Source: Hyunsoonleella aestuarii (GTDB lineage Bacteria; Bacteroidota; Bacteroidia; Flavobacteriales; Flavobacteriaceae). Taken from it: a stretch of 64,000 nucleotides of DNA. Below are positions 43,324-52,600 of this stretch, piece by piece. Where the stretch lies: the NCBI RefSeq assembly GCF_006148925.1, contig NZ_VAWB01000002.1:310001-374000 (forward strand), given 5' to 3'. The notes beneath the pieces are model-generated. The model saw only the letters and a program-made list of their open reading frames with translations, had not been told where the DNA came from and did not search any database. The translations under genes and the position numbers were made by a program. The number at the start of each line of letters is the position of its first letter. Position 1 is the first letter of the stretch.

Positions 43324-43770
43324 ATGAAAACAAAATTAATCTTGCTTAGCTTCTGCTTTGTATTACTTGGTGTTTCTAGTTTTGCACAAAAGAAAAAGGA
43401 ACCTCAAAGCATTATTTCAGGAGACGTAGCTATTAAAAAATACCATAGTAAAGAAGATCTAGACCGCATGCAAAAAGGAGAATTATTAGGTCTTTATGTA
43501 GAGCGTATTGAAAGTCTTGTTGGGTTATTGCCATATATCGCTTTCGCAACTAAGCCTGGTATAACCATGTCTACTTTAGGAATTCCTAATGACAGTGAAA
43601 ATAGAAAAGCATTAGAAGGCCAATTTGAGGCTACTGACAATTTCCTTGAATCTAACCAAGAGTTCCAGAAACGTATTTTACCTTATTCCGATACAGATAA
43701 TTTGGTTTCTGCTATTCTCTATTATGAAGAAACTCTTAAGGCTCTGCACGAATACAGTGAATTTCATTAA
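43324..43770 (+). CDS. Small secreted protein of unknown function
   Basis: The start at ATG 43324 is chosen because a clear signal peptide follows (MKTKLILLSFCFVLLGVSSFAQ, in part); the longer TTG frame from 43267 covers the promoter. The mature part, about 126 residues, is polar and probably helical: EDLDRMQKGELLGLYVERIESL (in part) and SAILYYEETLKALHEY. No domain was recognised. It has a good promoter of its own and no partner gene close by. It opens the surface-protein region. Confidence 0.65.
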   Translation: MKTKLILLSFCFVLLGVSSFAQKKKEPQSIISGDVAIKKYHSKEDLDRMQKGELLGLYVERIESLVGLLPYIAFATKPGITMSTLGIPNDSENRKALEGQFEATDNFLESNQEFQKRILPYSDTDNLVSAILYYEETLKALHEYSEFH

Positions 43771-43862
43771 GAATTATCCAGTATTTATCTAGGCATATTT
43801 AAATCATTTTGACATTTAATCGAGTTTATTTCGTTAAAATTTTATGATAAATATGCATTTTG

Positions 43863-43903
43863 TCGATAAAATTGGTATTTCATGGAATATTACAGTATAA
43901 TTG
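43863..43903 (+). promoter_or_regulatory. Possible promoter of the beta-helix protein gene
   Basis: TTG at 43872-43874 and TATAATTG at 43896-43903 (seven of eight matches to the -7 box) are spaced by 21 bases. TCGATAAAA at 43863-43871 abuts the -33 element, as at the preceding gene. Confidence 0.4.
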
Positions 43904-43941
43904 TAAACAACTTAAAGCTGATTTAATATAAATTTTCAATC

Positions 43942-45255
43942 ATGAAAAGTTTAATAAAAATAGTATTCATATTTCTTTTTGCTATAGGAAATATTTGTGC
44001 GCAACAAGAAAAAGGGATTGTTGGTGTAAATAACTGGCTAAATAATTGGACAGAATTTAAACCTAGTCAACAAGATTATGGTGAAGTAACTCAAATTATA
44101 ACGGGTAATATAATCGAAGACACCAAGTTATATAAGAGATATAGATATTTACTTTTAGGAAATGTATTTGTTGCTAACGATGCAACGCTTACTATTGAAC
44201 CTGGAACTGTAATAATTGGTGATTACGAGTCTAAAGCATCGCTGACTATATCAAAAGGAGCAAAAATAATTGCAGATGGATCTGAAACAGATCCAATAGT
44301 TTTTACATCCAATCGAAGTGTTAAAAGAGCTGGAGATTGGGGAGGACTAATTTTGCTTGGTGACGCTCCTATGAACAAATTTGGTAATGGATCGGTGTCA
44401 AATTACTATACAGACTTAGATCAATCTTCTTATGGTTATGTTAATTATGGAGGTGAAACGGCAAATGGGACTTCTGGAATTCTTAGATATGTGAGGATTG
44501 AATATGCAGGAAAAAGAATAGGGAGAACCGATTACTTTAGTGGATTATTGCTTGCGTGCGTAGGTAATGAAACTATATTAGAAAATATAATGGTTAGTTA
44601 TGCTGCTAATAATGCTTTCGAAATAATTGGAGGTGGTGTTAATTTGAATAAGGCCGTTTCATATAAATCGAACGGAATAGATTTTAAATTCAATTATGGA
44701 ACACAATCTGTAATAAGTAATTCTTTGGCAGTTCGGTCACCTTACATTTCAAGTAGTAATGGGTCTAGATGTCTTCAAGCCCTATCTTACAGTAATAATA
44801 AAGAAGTGGACTTTAGCAAAAAAGGGACTTTTGTTGACGCCGATAATTTGACTGTCTTAAACTTGAGCGATAACTTAAGTAACGATATAAAAATGGGCTT
44901 AGTTAAGGAGGCAATTTTCATTGGTGAAAATGCTTCATTGGATATGAACAAGAGTGTAATTTCTGGGTTCAATCCGGCTGTTTTATTAGCTGAGAAGATT
45001 ACCATTAACCAAGAAAATTTAGAAAAAATAAAATTTTCTGAAATGTATTTCAACAACTGTAATGGAAATATTTTCGTTGAGCATAATTCAAATAATGAAG
45101 ACTTAGAAAACTGGTATGGTAATAGTGCTTTTTTTAATGTCTATTCCAAGGGTGTTGATTCTCAAACTTTTATTGATGTACAAAATGAAAGAAGACCAGA
45201 CTTTAGATTAAAGATTAATAAAATAATTGCAACTAACGACATTAATGAAAATTAA
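43942..45255 (+). CDS. Secreted right-handed beta-helix-like protein
   Basis: This 437-residue exported protein has a signal peptide (IVFIFLFAIGNICAQ). Repeated beta-rich turns, LTIEPGTVIIGDY, LTISKGAKIIADGSETDPIVFTS (in part), GDWGGLILLGDAP, LRYVRIEYAG, resemble the parallel beta-helix proteins that flavobacteria secrete, often annotated only as hypothetical. No catalytic residues and no type IX C-terminal domain were recognised. It lies directly before a T9SS adhesin gene and its likely SprF partner, so it may be a surface or outer-membrane component. The function is unknown. Confidence 0.7.
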   Translation: MKSLIKIVFIFLFAIGNICAQQEKGIVGVNNWLNNWTEFKPSQQDYGEVTQIITGNIIEDTKLYKRYRYLLLGNVFVANDATLTIEPGTVIIGDYESKASLTISKGAKIIADGSETDPIVFTSNRSVKRAGDWGGLILLGDAPMNKFGNGSVSNYYTDLDQSSYGYVNYGGETANGTSGILRYVRIEYAGKRIGRTDYFSGLLLACVGNETILENIMVSYAANNAFEIIGGGVNLNKAVSYKSNGIDFKFNYGTQSVISNSLAVRSPYISSSNGSRCLQALSYSNNKEVDFSKKGTFVDADNLTVLNLSDNLSNDIKMGLVKEAIFIGENASLDMNKSVISGFNPAVLLAEKITINQENLEKIKFSEMYFNNCNGNIFVEHNSNNEDLENWYGNSAFFNVYSKGVDSQTFIDVQNERRPDFRLKINKIIATNDINEN

Positions 45256-45360
45256 GAATCTAATTTTGAAAAAGAACATATTTAGATTTTATATAAAGCC
45301 TTTAGGCTGAATCGGATTCATACATTTTAGAATATAGCCCCAATAAAAAAATAATATATG

Positions 45361-46794
45361 ATGAAAAGCTCCAAATTTATTCAAATTTTTATTTTTTTAT
45401 TTTTTGCTAAAGTATGTAACGCTCAAATAGTAATTAGTAAGCCAAATCTTGGTTTTACACAAGCATGTGCAAGCCCTTCATTTAATAGTTATAATGTAAC
45501 ATTTACATTTTCTCCAGATACAGGCATAACAGCTTCCAATCAATTTATTATAGAATTGTCTGATGAAACGGGAAGTTTTGCAAGTGCAGAAGTTATTCAT
45601 ACCACATCTGCTGGTAGTGTTACAGCTTCTCCTGCAACTCTTAATTTTATGTTTCCAACTACTATAGCTGGAGGGGCTTATAAAATTAGAATAAAAAGCA
45701 CATCTCCTGCAGCTACTAGCACAGGATCGGATGCTTTTCCCGCATATTATAAAGAGCAAGATGAACCGTTTACAATTAATAATTTAATATCGACAGCCGT
45801 CTATTGTGCAGGTGAGACTTATACTCTAACTATCGATAATCCAGGTACGCCACCTAATAATTCGCCACTGCAATACCCAAACTTGTCCTTTAATTGGTTT
45901 AGAGAAACAAGCGAAACTACATCTGTTTTTGTAGCTTCTGGTGAATCTTTAGAAGTAAGTGAATCTGGGACTTATTTTGTAGAAACCGATTATGGTTCTT
46001 GTACATCAAACTCCTTCTCGAACCGAGTAGCCGTCAGTCAATCGGGATCTGGGTCAACAACATCTATAAGTTCAAGTTTGGGTAATCCCTATTGTTCTGG
46101 TGATGGACCAACACGACTAAGTGCTATTAATGGCAGTAGTTATAAATGGTTTAAAGATGGAGTAGAAATTACCGGAGTGACCACACAGATGTATGAGACA
46201 AATGAATCTGGTCTGTATTCAGTAGAAATAAATTTAGGTAATTGTTTGGAAACATCTACAATCGATCTTAATGCTGAAGGATTTTCAAGTAGTATCGACG
46301 TTCCTGAGAATAATTTTTTAGATGAAGGAGAAACATTGGATGTAGCAGTTACCACCGATGCTATAAATCCAGAATTTAACTGGTATAAAGATGGCATCTT
46401 AATTTCTGGAGAAATTAATAATAGCTTTACATCATCAGAAATGGGTAGTTATAGTGTAGTTGTAACACAAACTTCTGGATGTTTAGCTTCAAGTGAACAT
46501 ATATTCAATATTCTTGATGCATTTCCATCGGTAGCAAAAATTCCCAATATAGTAAGTCCTAATGGAGATAGTGTTAATGACACATGGATTATTCCTCAGG
46601 AATATGTCTCTGGAACCAACACTGAAGTTATCATTATTAGTTCGCAAGGAAAAATAGTTTTACAAACTAAGGATTATCAAAATAATTGGCCAGAAAATCA
46701 ATTGGAATTTAAATCTATAAATCCAGTTTTCTATTACATAATAAGGCCAGAAAACAAAAAAGAACAAAAAGGTTCTATAACGGTTATAAAATAG
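45361..46794 (+). CDS. T9SS-targeted surface protein with gliding-type C-terminal domain
   Basis: The protein is 477 residues (an ATG one codon earlier at 45358 is equally possible) with a signal peptide ending in VCNAQ. Three or four Ig/PKD-like beta domains fill residues 25-375, with recurring WFKDGVEI / WYKDGILI strands and the GTYFVE, GLYSVE, GSYSVV sequence that marks each domain end. The last 85 residues (IPNIVSPNGDSVNDTW to the C-terminal ITVIK) form a gliding-motility-associated C-terminal domain, the type B sorting signal of type IX secretion. The next gene, 1 base downstream, encodes a SprF-like partner. A CCCC-containing leader element at 45336-45344 recurs before the 49.7-kb adhesin. 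Confidence 0.83.
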   Translation: MKSSKFIQIFIFLFFAKVCNAQIVISKPNLGFTQACASPSFNSYNVTFTFSPDTGITASNQFIIELSDETGSFASAEVIHTTSAGSVTASPATLNFMFPTTIAGGAYKIRIKSTSPAATSTGSDAFPAYYKEQDEPFTINNLISTAVYCAGETYTLTIDNPGTPPNNSPLQYPNLSFNWFRETSETTSVFVASGESLEVSESGTYFVETDYGSCTSNSFSNRVAVSQSGSGSTTSISSSLGNPYCSGDGPTRLSAINGSSYKWFKDGVEITGVTTQMYETNESGLYSVEINLGNCLETSTIDLNAEGFSSSIDVPENNFLDEGETLDVAVTTDAINPEFNWYKDGILISGEINNSFTSSEMGSYSVVVTQTSGCLASSEHIFNILDAFPSVAKIPNIVSPNGDSVNDTWIIPQEYVSGTNTEVIIISSQGKIVLQTKDYQNNWPENQLEFKSINPVFYYIIRPENKKEQKGSITVIK

Positions 46795-46795
46795 C

Positions 46796-49240
46796 ATGTA
46801 CAAACATTTTCTATATATAGTTTTCTTTGTCTGTATTTTACAACAATCCCATTCTCAGCAGGATGGCGTTGTTGCTTTAGAGCTTCCCGTTAGAAACTCT
46901 TTAAAATTTAATAGATATGCCATTAACCCAGCGTTTAGTTTTGTAAGAGAGCAGAATAGATACATAAGTTTTACTAATAAACGTCAATGGGTGCAATTTG
47001 ATAATGCACCACAGACTTATCTTTTTAGTTATTCTGGCAGATTTAGGGAAAATATTGGTACTGGAATTGCTTTATTTCAGCAAGACTATGGTGTATTAAC
47101 CACGTTTGGAGGATTACTAAATTTTGCTTACAATGCTAGTATAAATAGAGATAGCAACTTAACTTTTGGTGCAAATATTGGTTTTTATACAAGTGGTATA
47201 AATGAAGGAAATGTTATTACAAATTTTCAAGACCCATCACTTAACAATATTCCTTCTAATTCTATATTAACGATAAGCCCTGGAATTAATTATGGAACTG
47301 CATTCTTCGATTTTGGACTGGCTATCAATAATTTAGCATCTTATAATTTCACCAATTCCGAAATGCTTGAGGACAATCCGCAACAAGGAGTTCAAGCACA
47401 TATCATGTACACGGGATATATGAATACTCGTGGATTTTTCGATCAAAGCAAATTTTCAATGTTGATTAGGTCGGAATTTCAAAAAGATGATACTATACTT
47501 TCTGGTCTTGCTATGTTAACAATCCCAAAAGGGATATGGGCTCAAGCTGGTTATAATACACGCTACGGAATGTCTGCAGGAATAGGTCTTAATATTACTC
47601 AACAAATTGCTTTAGAGTACAATTATGAAAAAGCTATGGGTGATTTTGTAGATTTTGGAAGTTCTCATGAAATTACTTTAGCCTATAAGTTTAAGAAGCA
47701 GTATCGCTATGATTATGGCGATGATGACGATGAGGAAGCGCTAATTATGCCATCTAGAAAGTCAAATCGAGTACTTGCCAAAAATAAACCTGCTAAGTAT
47801 AAAAATTTGCCAAGAGTTAAGCGTGTTCCAAAGGTTGAAAATGAAAAAGTTGAGAATGCTATAAAAACAGACACAATTGCGGTTGCTAATAATGTTCCAG
47901 ATATTGAACCAGAAAAGACTGATGAAGAATTAATTGAAGAACAACGATTAAGAGCTATTGAAATACTAGCAGAGAAGCGCAAAGAAGAAGAAAGATTAAA
48001 AGCAGAAGCTGAAGCTAAAGCAAAACAAGAAGCTATTGCTAAGCAAAGAGCAGACGAACAAGCAAAACTGAAAGCAGCGCAAGAAGAACGAGCAAGATTG
48101 GCAAGAGAAGCTAGGCTTAAAGCTGAAGCTGAAGCAAAAGCTAAGCGCGAACAAGAAGAAGCTGCTAGAATTAGAGCAGAAGAGGAGGCTCAAGCTAAAT
48201 TAGCAGAAGAAGCTTGGATTAAGGCTTTAGAGGAGGAAAAAATTAGGCTTGAAGAAGAGACTAAGTTAAAAGCAGAGCAAGAAGCCCAAGCTCAAAATGT
48301 GCAACCGGAGATAGTTGCAGATGAAATTATTGGCATGATAGACCTAGATGGTGTAATGGTACCAGCTCCTAGAGACAGACAAACGAGAGAAATGAATGGT
48401 CTTACCCTTTTAACTAGTAACTCTGGACTTGAGCAACAAGATTTATTAGAGCAGTTAAAAGAGAAAATTGCAATGAAGCAAAAAGATCTTGATGACTTAA
48501 AAGAAGAAAACGATTTAAGCGAACAAGGAATTTATAGCGCGCCTAAGGCGTTTAAGAGTATTTCTGCGGAAAATGCAGCAATGGCGGCAATTCAATTAAA
48601 ATTGGATAATGTTATTAAAGCTAGAGATTTAAATATTAAAGAGCTTGAAGCATTATATAATGAACGCTTAAAAACGGTTAGAGATAAGCAAGATGTTACC
48701 AATAAATTTTATGCTGATAAAATAAAAGAATTAAAATCTCAACAATTGCAAGCTATAAATACTCGATCTAGTTTAATGACTAATCTAGAAGAAATAAAAG
48801 TGGCTACAGATATAGAAAGAAAACGCCGCATAAAACGTGCTGCTTTCGATAATGACCAAGTGAGATATCAAAAAGATCGAGCAACCTTAAAACAAATTAA
48901 GGATTACACACCAGTTAGTAATGAGCCGCTAGAACCAGAACATTTTGATTCTGGGGAATTATTGAGTAACATCCAAATTTTAAAGGATGTTAATAATGTA
49001 GATAATGGTTATTATCTAGTTATTGCTGTTCATAGAGATGTTGCTAAAAGGGACGAATTCTTGAGAAAAGCAGTAGCCGCTGGTGAGTCGAATATCGATT
49101 TCTTCTTTGATGTGAATACTAGTAAGTACTATATTTATTATCAAAAGTTTGATTATATAGATACTGCAAATGAAGCACTTAAGTCTAAAGGCTCACAGGC
49201 ATATAATACGAATATGTCTGTGGTGAAAATTGAAAACTAA
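46796..49240 (+). CDS. PorP/SprF-family protein fused to coiled coil and SPOR-like domain
   Basis: The protein is 814 residues, against about 300-330 for ordinary PorP/SprF. Residues 1-300 are a signal peptide and outer-membrane beta-barrel of PorP/SprF type (YAINPAFSFVREQNRY, GIALFQQDYGVLTTFG, GAFF- and GIGLNITQQIALEYNYEKAMG-type strands). An acidic DDDDEEA linker leads to a long Ala/Glu/Lys/Arg-rich coiled coil (about 379-500), a second helical stretch (about 540-720), and a final SPOR-like domain (GYYLVIAVHRD to VVKIEN, residues 737-814). The tail could hold the barrel to peptidoglycan. It follows the T9SS adhesin by 1 base and is its probable attachment partner. Confidence 0.85.
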   Translation: MYKHFLYIVFFVCILQQSHSQQDGVVALELPVRNSLKFNRYAINPAFSFVREQNRYISFTNKRQWVQFDNAPQTYLFSYSGRFRENIGTGIALFQQDYGVLTTFGGLLNFAYNASINRDSNLTFGANIGFYTSGINEGNVITNFQDPSLNNIPSNSILTISPGINYGTAFFDFGLAINNLASYNFTNSEMLEDNPQQGVQAHIMYTGYMNTRGFFDQSKFSMLIRSEFQKDDTILSGLAMLTIPKGIWAQAGYNTRYGMSAGIGLNITQQIALEYNYEKAMGDFVDFGSSHEITLAYKFKKQYRYDYGDDDDEEALIMPSRKSNRVLAKNKPAKYKNLPRVKRVPKVENEKVENAIKTDTIAVANNVPDIEPEKTDEELIEEQRLRAIEILAEKRKEEERLKAEAEAKAKQEAIAKQRADEQAKLKAAQEERARLAREARLKAEAEAKAKREQEEAARIRAEEEAQAKLAEEAWIKALEEEKIRLEEETKLKAEQEAQAQNVQPEIVADEIIGMIDLDGVMVPAPRDRQTREMNGLTLLTSNSGLEQQDLLEQLKEKIAMKQKDLDDLKEENDLSEQGIYSAPKAFKSISAENAAMAAIQLKLDNVIKARDLNIKELEALYNERLKTVRDKQDVTNKFYADKIKELKSQQLQAINTRSSLMTNLEEIKVATDIERKRRIKRAAFDNDQVRYQKDRATLKQIKDYTPVSNEPLEPEHFDSGELLSNIQILKDVNNVDNGYYLVIAVHRDVAKRDEFLRKAVAAGESNIDFFFDVNTSKYYIYYQKFDYIDTANEALKSKGSQAYNTNMSVVKIEN

Positions 49241-49698
49241 TAGATATAAATGCCCTTAAAAATGGTTTATCCTTTACTTTCAGGACATCTTTTCTTTATT
49301 TAAAATAGGTGTTTCAGAATCCTTATCAATGCAATTCCTAGCAGCATAGATTCTGACTTTAGAATTATTAAACCGACTGCAATTAAAGGTTTTAAAAATA
49401 ATCTTTGATATAGATTTATACTTCAATATTATACAAAAAGTAATCTAAAGACTACTTTATAAGCGAATAATATAGATAAAACGACTAAAAAAATCGATAA
49501 AATGCATAAAAAACACATATTCCTTTCTTTATTACAAAATTAATTACGATATTTATACCGATTAAAATCATTAAATAACGACGAAATGTCGATTTGGTAG
49601 TAATATACGTATGATAAAATAAATTTAATGAAACAAAATTAGAGTTCTTATTTCTTTGTTAAGCCCCAATTTATAAAGAAATAATAAATAGAATTGCC
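49241..49698. other. 458-base intergenic region before the giant adhesin
   Basis: This region is AT-rich. It contains AAAAAAATCGATAAAATGC (49487-49505), a one-base variant of the element at 43248-43266, and AGCCCCAAT (49662-49670), shared with the leader of the 45.4-kb adhesin. No exact TAnnTTTG box with correct spacing was found, and no gene or RNA was recognised. Confidence 0.5.
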
Positions 49699-52600
49699 AT
49701 GAAGAAACCTACTTTTTATAATTTAACACTTGTTGTTTTATTATTATTATTACTACTGTCTGCTAGTAGCTTTGCTCAAACCTACGATCCATTTACTGAA
49801 AGAGTAAAAGTTGAAGTAAGAGGAAGTATGTTAGTTGTAGGTAATAATATTATTGGGGAGAATAACTTACCGTTTAATGATTTAACAAGAGATAATCAAG
49901 ATGTCGATATGAGATATATCGATATCGACTCAGATGCATCAACGTTTAGTTCCAGTAGTGCAGAAATACAATTACCACCTCATGAAGATGGAAGTGCGAC
50001 AGATTGTTATAGAGTTGTTTATGCAGGTCTTTATTGGGCTGCTTCACTACAAAGCGGTGATAGAAGCGATATTAATCAAGTAAAATTCCAACTACCTGGA
50101 AGCTCGACGTATACAGATATCACGGGGGAAATAGTTTATGACGCTATTGCTAGCCCGATAGCAGCAGAGGCAAGTGAACCAGGAAACACTCCTTATGCTT
50201 GTTATGCAGATGTTACTAGTTTAGTTACAAGTTTAACTGATATAGAAGGAAACTATACTGTTGCCAATGTTACTTCAAGTGAAGGATTTAACCATTCTAC
50301 AGGATTATCTGCTGGATGGACACTTATTTTAATTTATGAGGACCCTGAACTTTGGACAAAATCGTTTACCATTTTCGATGGTTTTAGCCATATTTTTGAC
50401 GGTCATCAAGAAACCATAAATGTTACGGGTTTCCAAACACCTCCAGCTGGAAATATAGATTTACAATTTGCTTATGGTGCTTTAGATGGCGACCGAACTA
50501 AAAGAGCTACAAAACTTGAGATAAACGGAAAAGAAGTTACAACAGAATTAAGATCAGCCAATAAATTCTTTGGTTCTGTAATAGAAAACCTTGGTTATGA
50601 TGGTAATCCTAATCCACCAAGTCTTGTTTATCCTAGGAATCCACAAAGTGAAAACACATTGGGATATGACACAGGACTTTTAGAAATCATTAATTCAGAA
50701 CCAGAATTTATACGTAATGGTGATACTGCAGCCGATTTCAGGTTACAGGTAGCAAGAGGACAGGCTGACCCTATTTTCGCTTTTATGAGTGCTTTTGGTG
50801 TAGATATTATTGCCCCAGATATCGATCTCACAAAAATTGTATTGGATGAATTTGGAAATGATATTGATGGCGATGATGTGGTTTTAGGCCAGAATCTATT
50901 CTATGAAATTACTTATCAAAGTGTTGGTAATGATAATGTCACACAGTTTACGCTTAAAGATATTTTACCTGATAACATTATTTTTGATCCGGCAACAGAT
51001 ATAGATTATACCAATGCTGGTGGAGCAACATTGCAATCATGGGATCCCGTAACAAGAGAATTAATTTTCAATATTCCCGATAGTTCGGTAGAAGTTGGAG
51101 ACCCCGCATTTGTAATTCGATTAGCGATTCAAGTAGTTCCCAATTGTTACGATTTAAGTCAGGCCTGTTCTAATGAAATTAGAAATCAGGCATTTGCTAC
51201 ATATAGAGGTGTTATAAATCCAACAATAATTGAAGAAGAAGGAAGTTTTGCTACAACGCAATGTTTAGGCGTTCCAGGATCTACCAATTTTATAGTAGAT
51301 ATTTCTAATTGTGATTTTCAGCAAACTGAAGTTTTATGCGGTTCTAGTGTGGAATTAGTCGCTGCATCGGGTTACGATAGTTATTCATGGTCAACTAGTC
51401 CAACTGGTACTCCAGTTATTGGAACAGGACAGACTTACACGGCGACAGCCACTGGAACATACTATGTGCAAAATACAACAGCCGCTACCTGTATTTCAAT
51501 TAATGAGCAATTTAATGTGATAACTTATGGTAGTTCATTAACGAATCCAGTAATTCCTTATGCAGATTTATTGCCTATTTGTCCTAACGACGGTAAGGTG
51601 TTGCCTTATATATTCTTATGTGGAGGGAACGAAACAAGAACCATAAACACCAATATAAGTGATTCGGTATCAATTATTTGGGAACAATTAGATGATACAA
51701 GTTGTGCTCCTGTTGGAGTAGACGATTGTGCTAATGAAGACGATACGTGTACATGGAACCAAGTTGGAACTGGGGCAGATTATATTGCAGATACCTCTGG
51801 AGAGTTTAGAGTAGTGATTAATTATCCAGGAGGGTGTTTTAGTATATTCTATTTTAATGTGTACCAAAATTTATTAACACCAACTATTACGGCTGAAGAT
51901 ATTTTATGTACAACACCCGGTAGCGTTACTGTTGGGGGAGTACCATCTGGATATGAATATAGTCTAGACCCAAATGGTCCATTTCAATCATCAAATACAT
52001 TTATAGTTAATGCACCAGGTTATTACGAAGTTTATATTCGTCAAGTTGGTGTAACCACTAATCCATGTATTTTTCAAACACCAGAAGTATTAGTTAGAGA
52101 AAGAGATTTTACTGTAACTACTAATGTAATTCAGCCCAATTGTAATGGAGAAACAGGAAGTATTAGTTTAGCTGTAAATGATGCGCTGCCACAATATTAT
52201 TATAGTATTTATGAAGGAGGAACACTTGTAAATACTGTAGCTCCAATTACAGCAAGTGATTATACATTTTCATCATTAAATGCTGGTTTATATACAGTAA
52301 ATGTTACAACTGATGATGGCTGTACTTATACTGAAGACATCACAATTGTAGAGCCACCATTGCTTACTGTTGCTGCTGGATTAACAACCCCATTAACATG
52401 TGCAGATGGTGAAATTACTATTTATCCTGTAGGGGGAACACCCCCATATAACTATTATATTAATAGTACAACTATATCTCAAAATGTACCTACTTACACA
52501 GTAACTACACCAGGAGTTTATGATATTACAGTATTAGATTTTAACAATTGTTCTGCAACAACTTCTATTACAGTAGATGCAATTTTGCCTCCAGATTTTA

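Noticed and set aside
48001-48300. A simple-sequence expansion in the SprF fusion gene
   Set aside because: The Ala/Glu/Lys codons vary and keep a heptad-like pattern, consistent with a real coiled coil rather than a slippage repeat.
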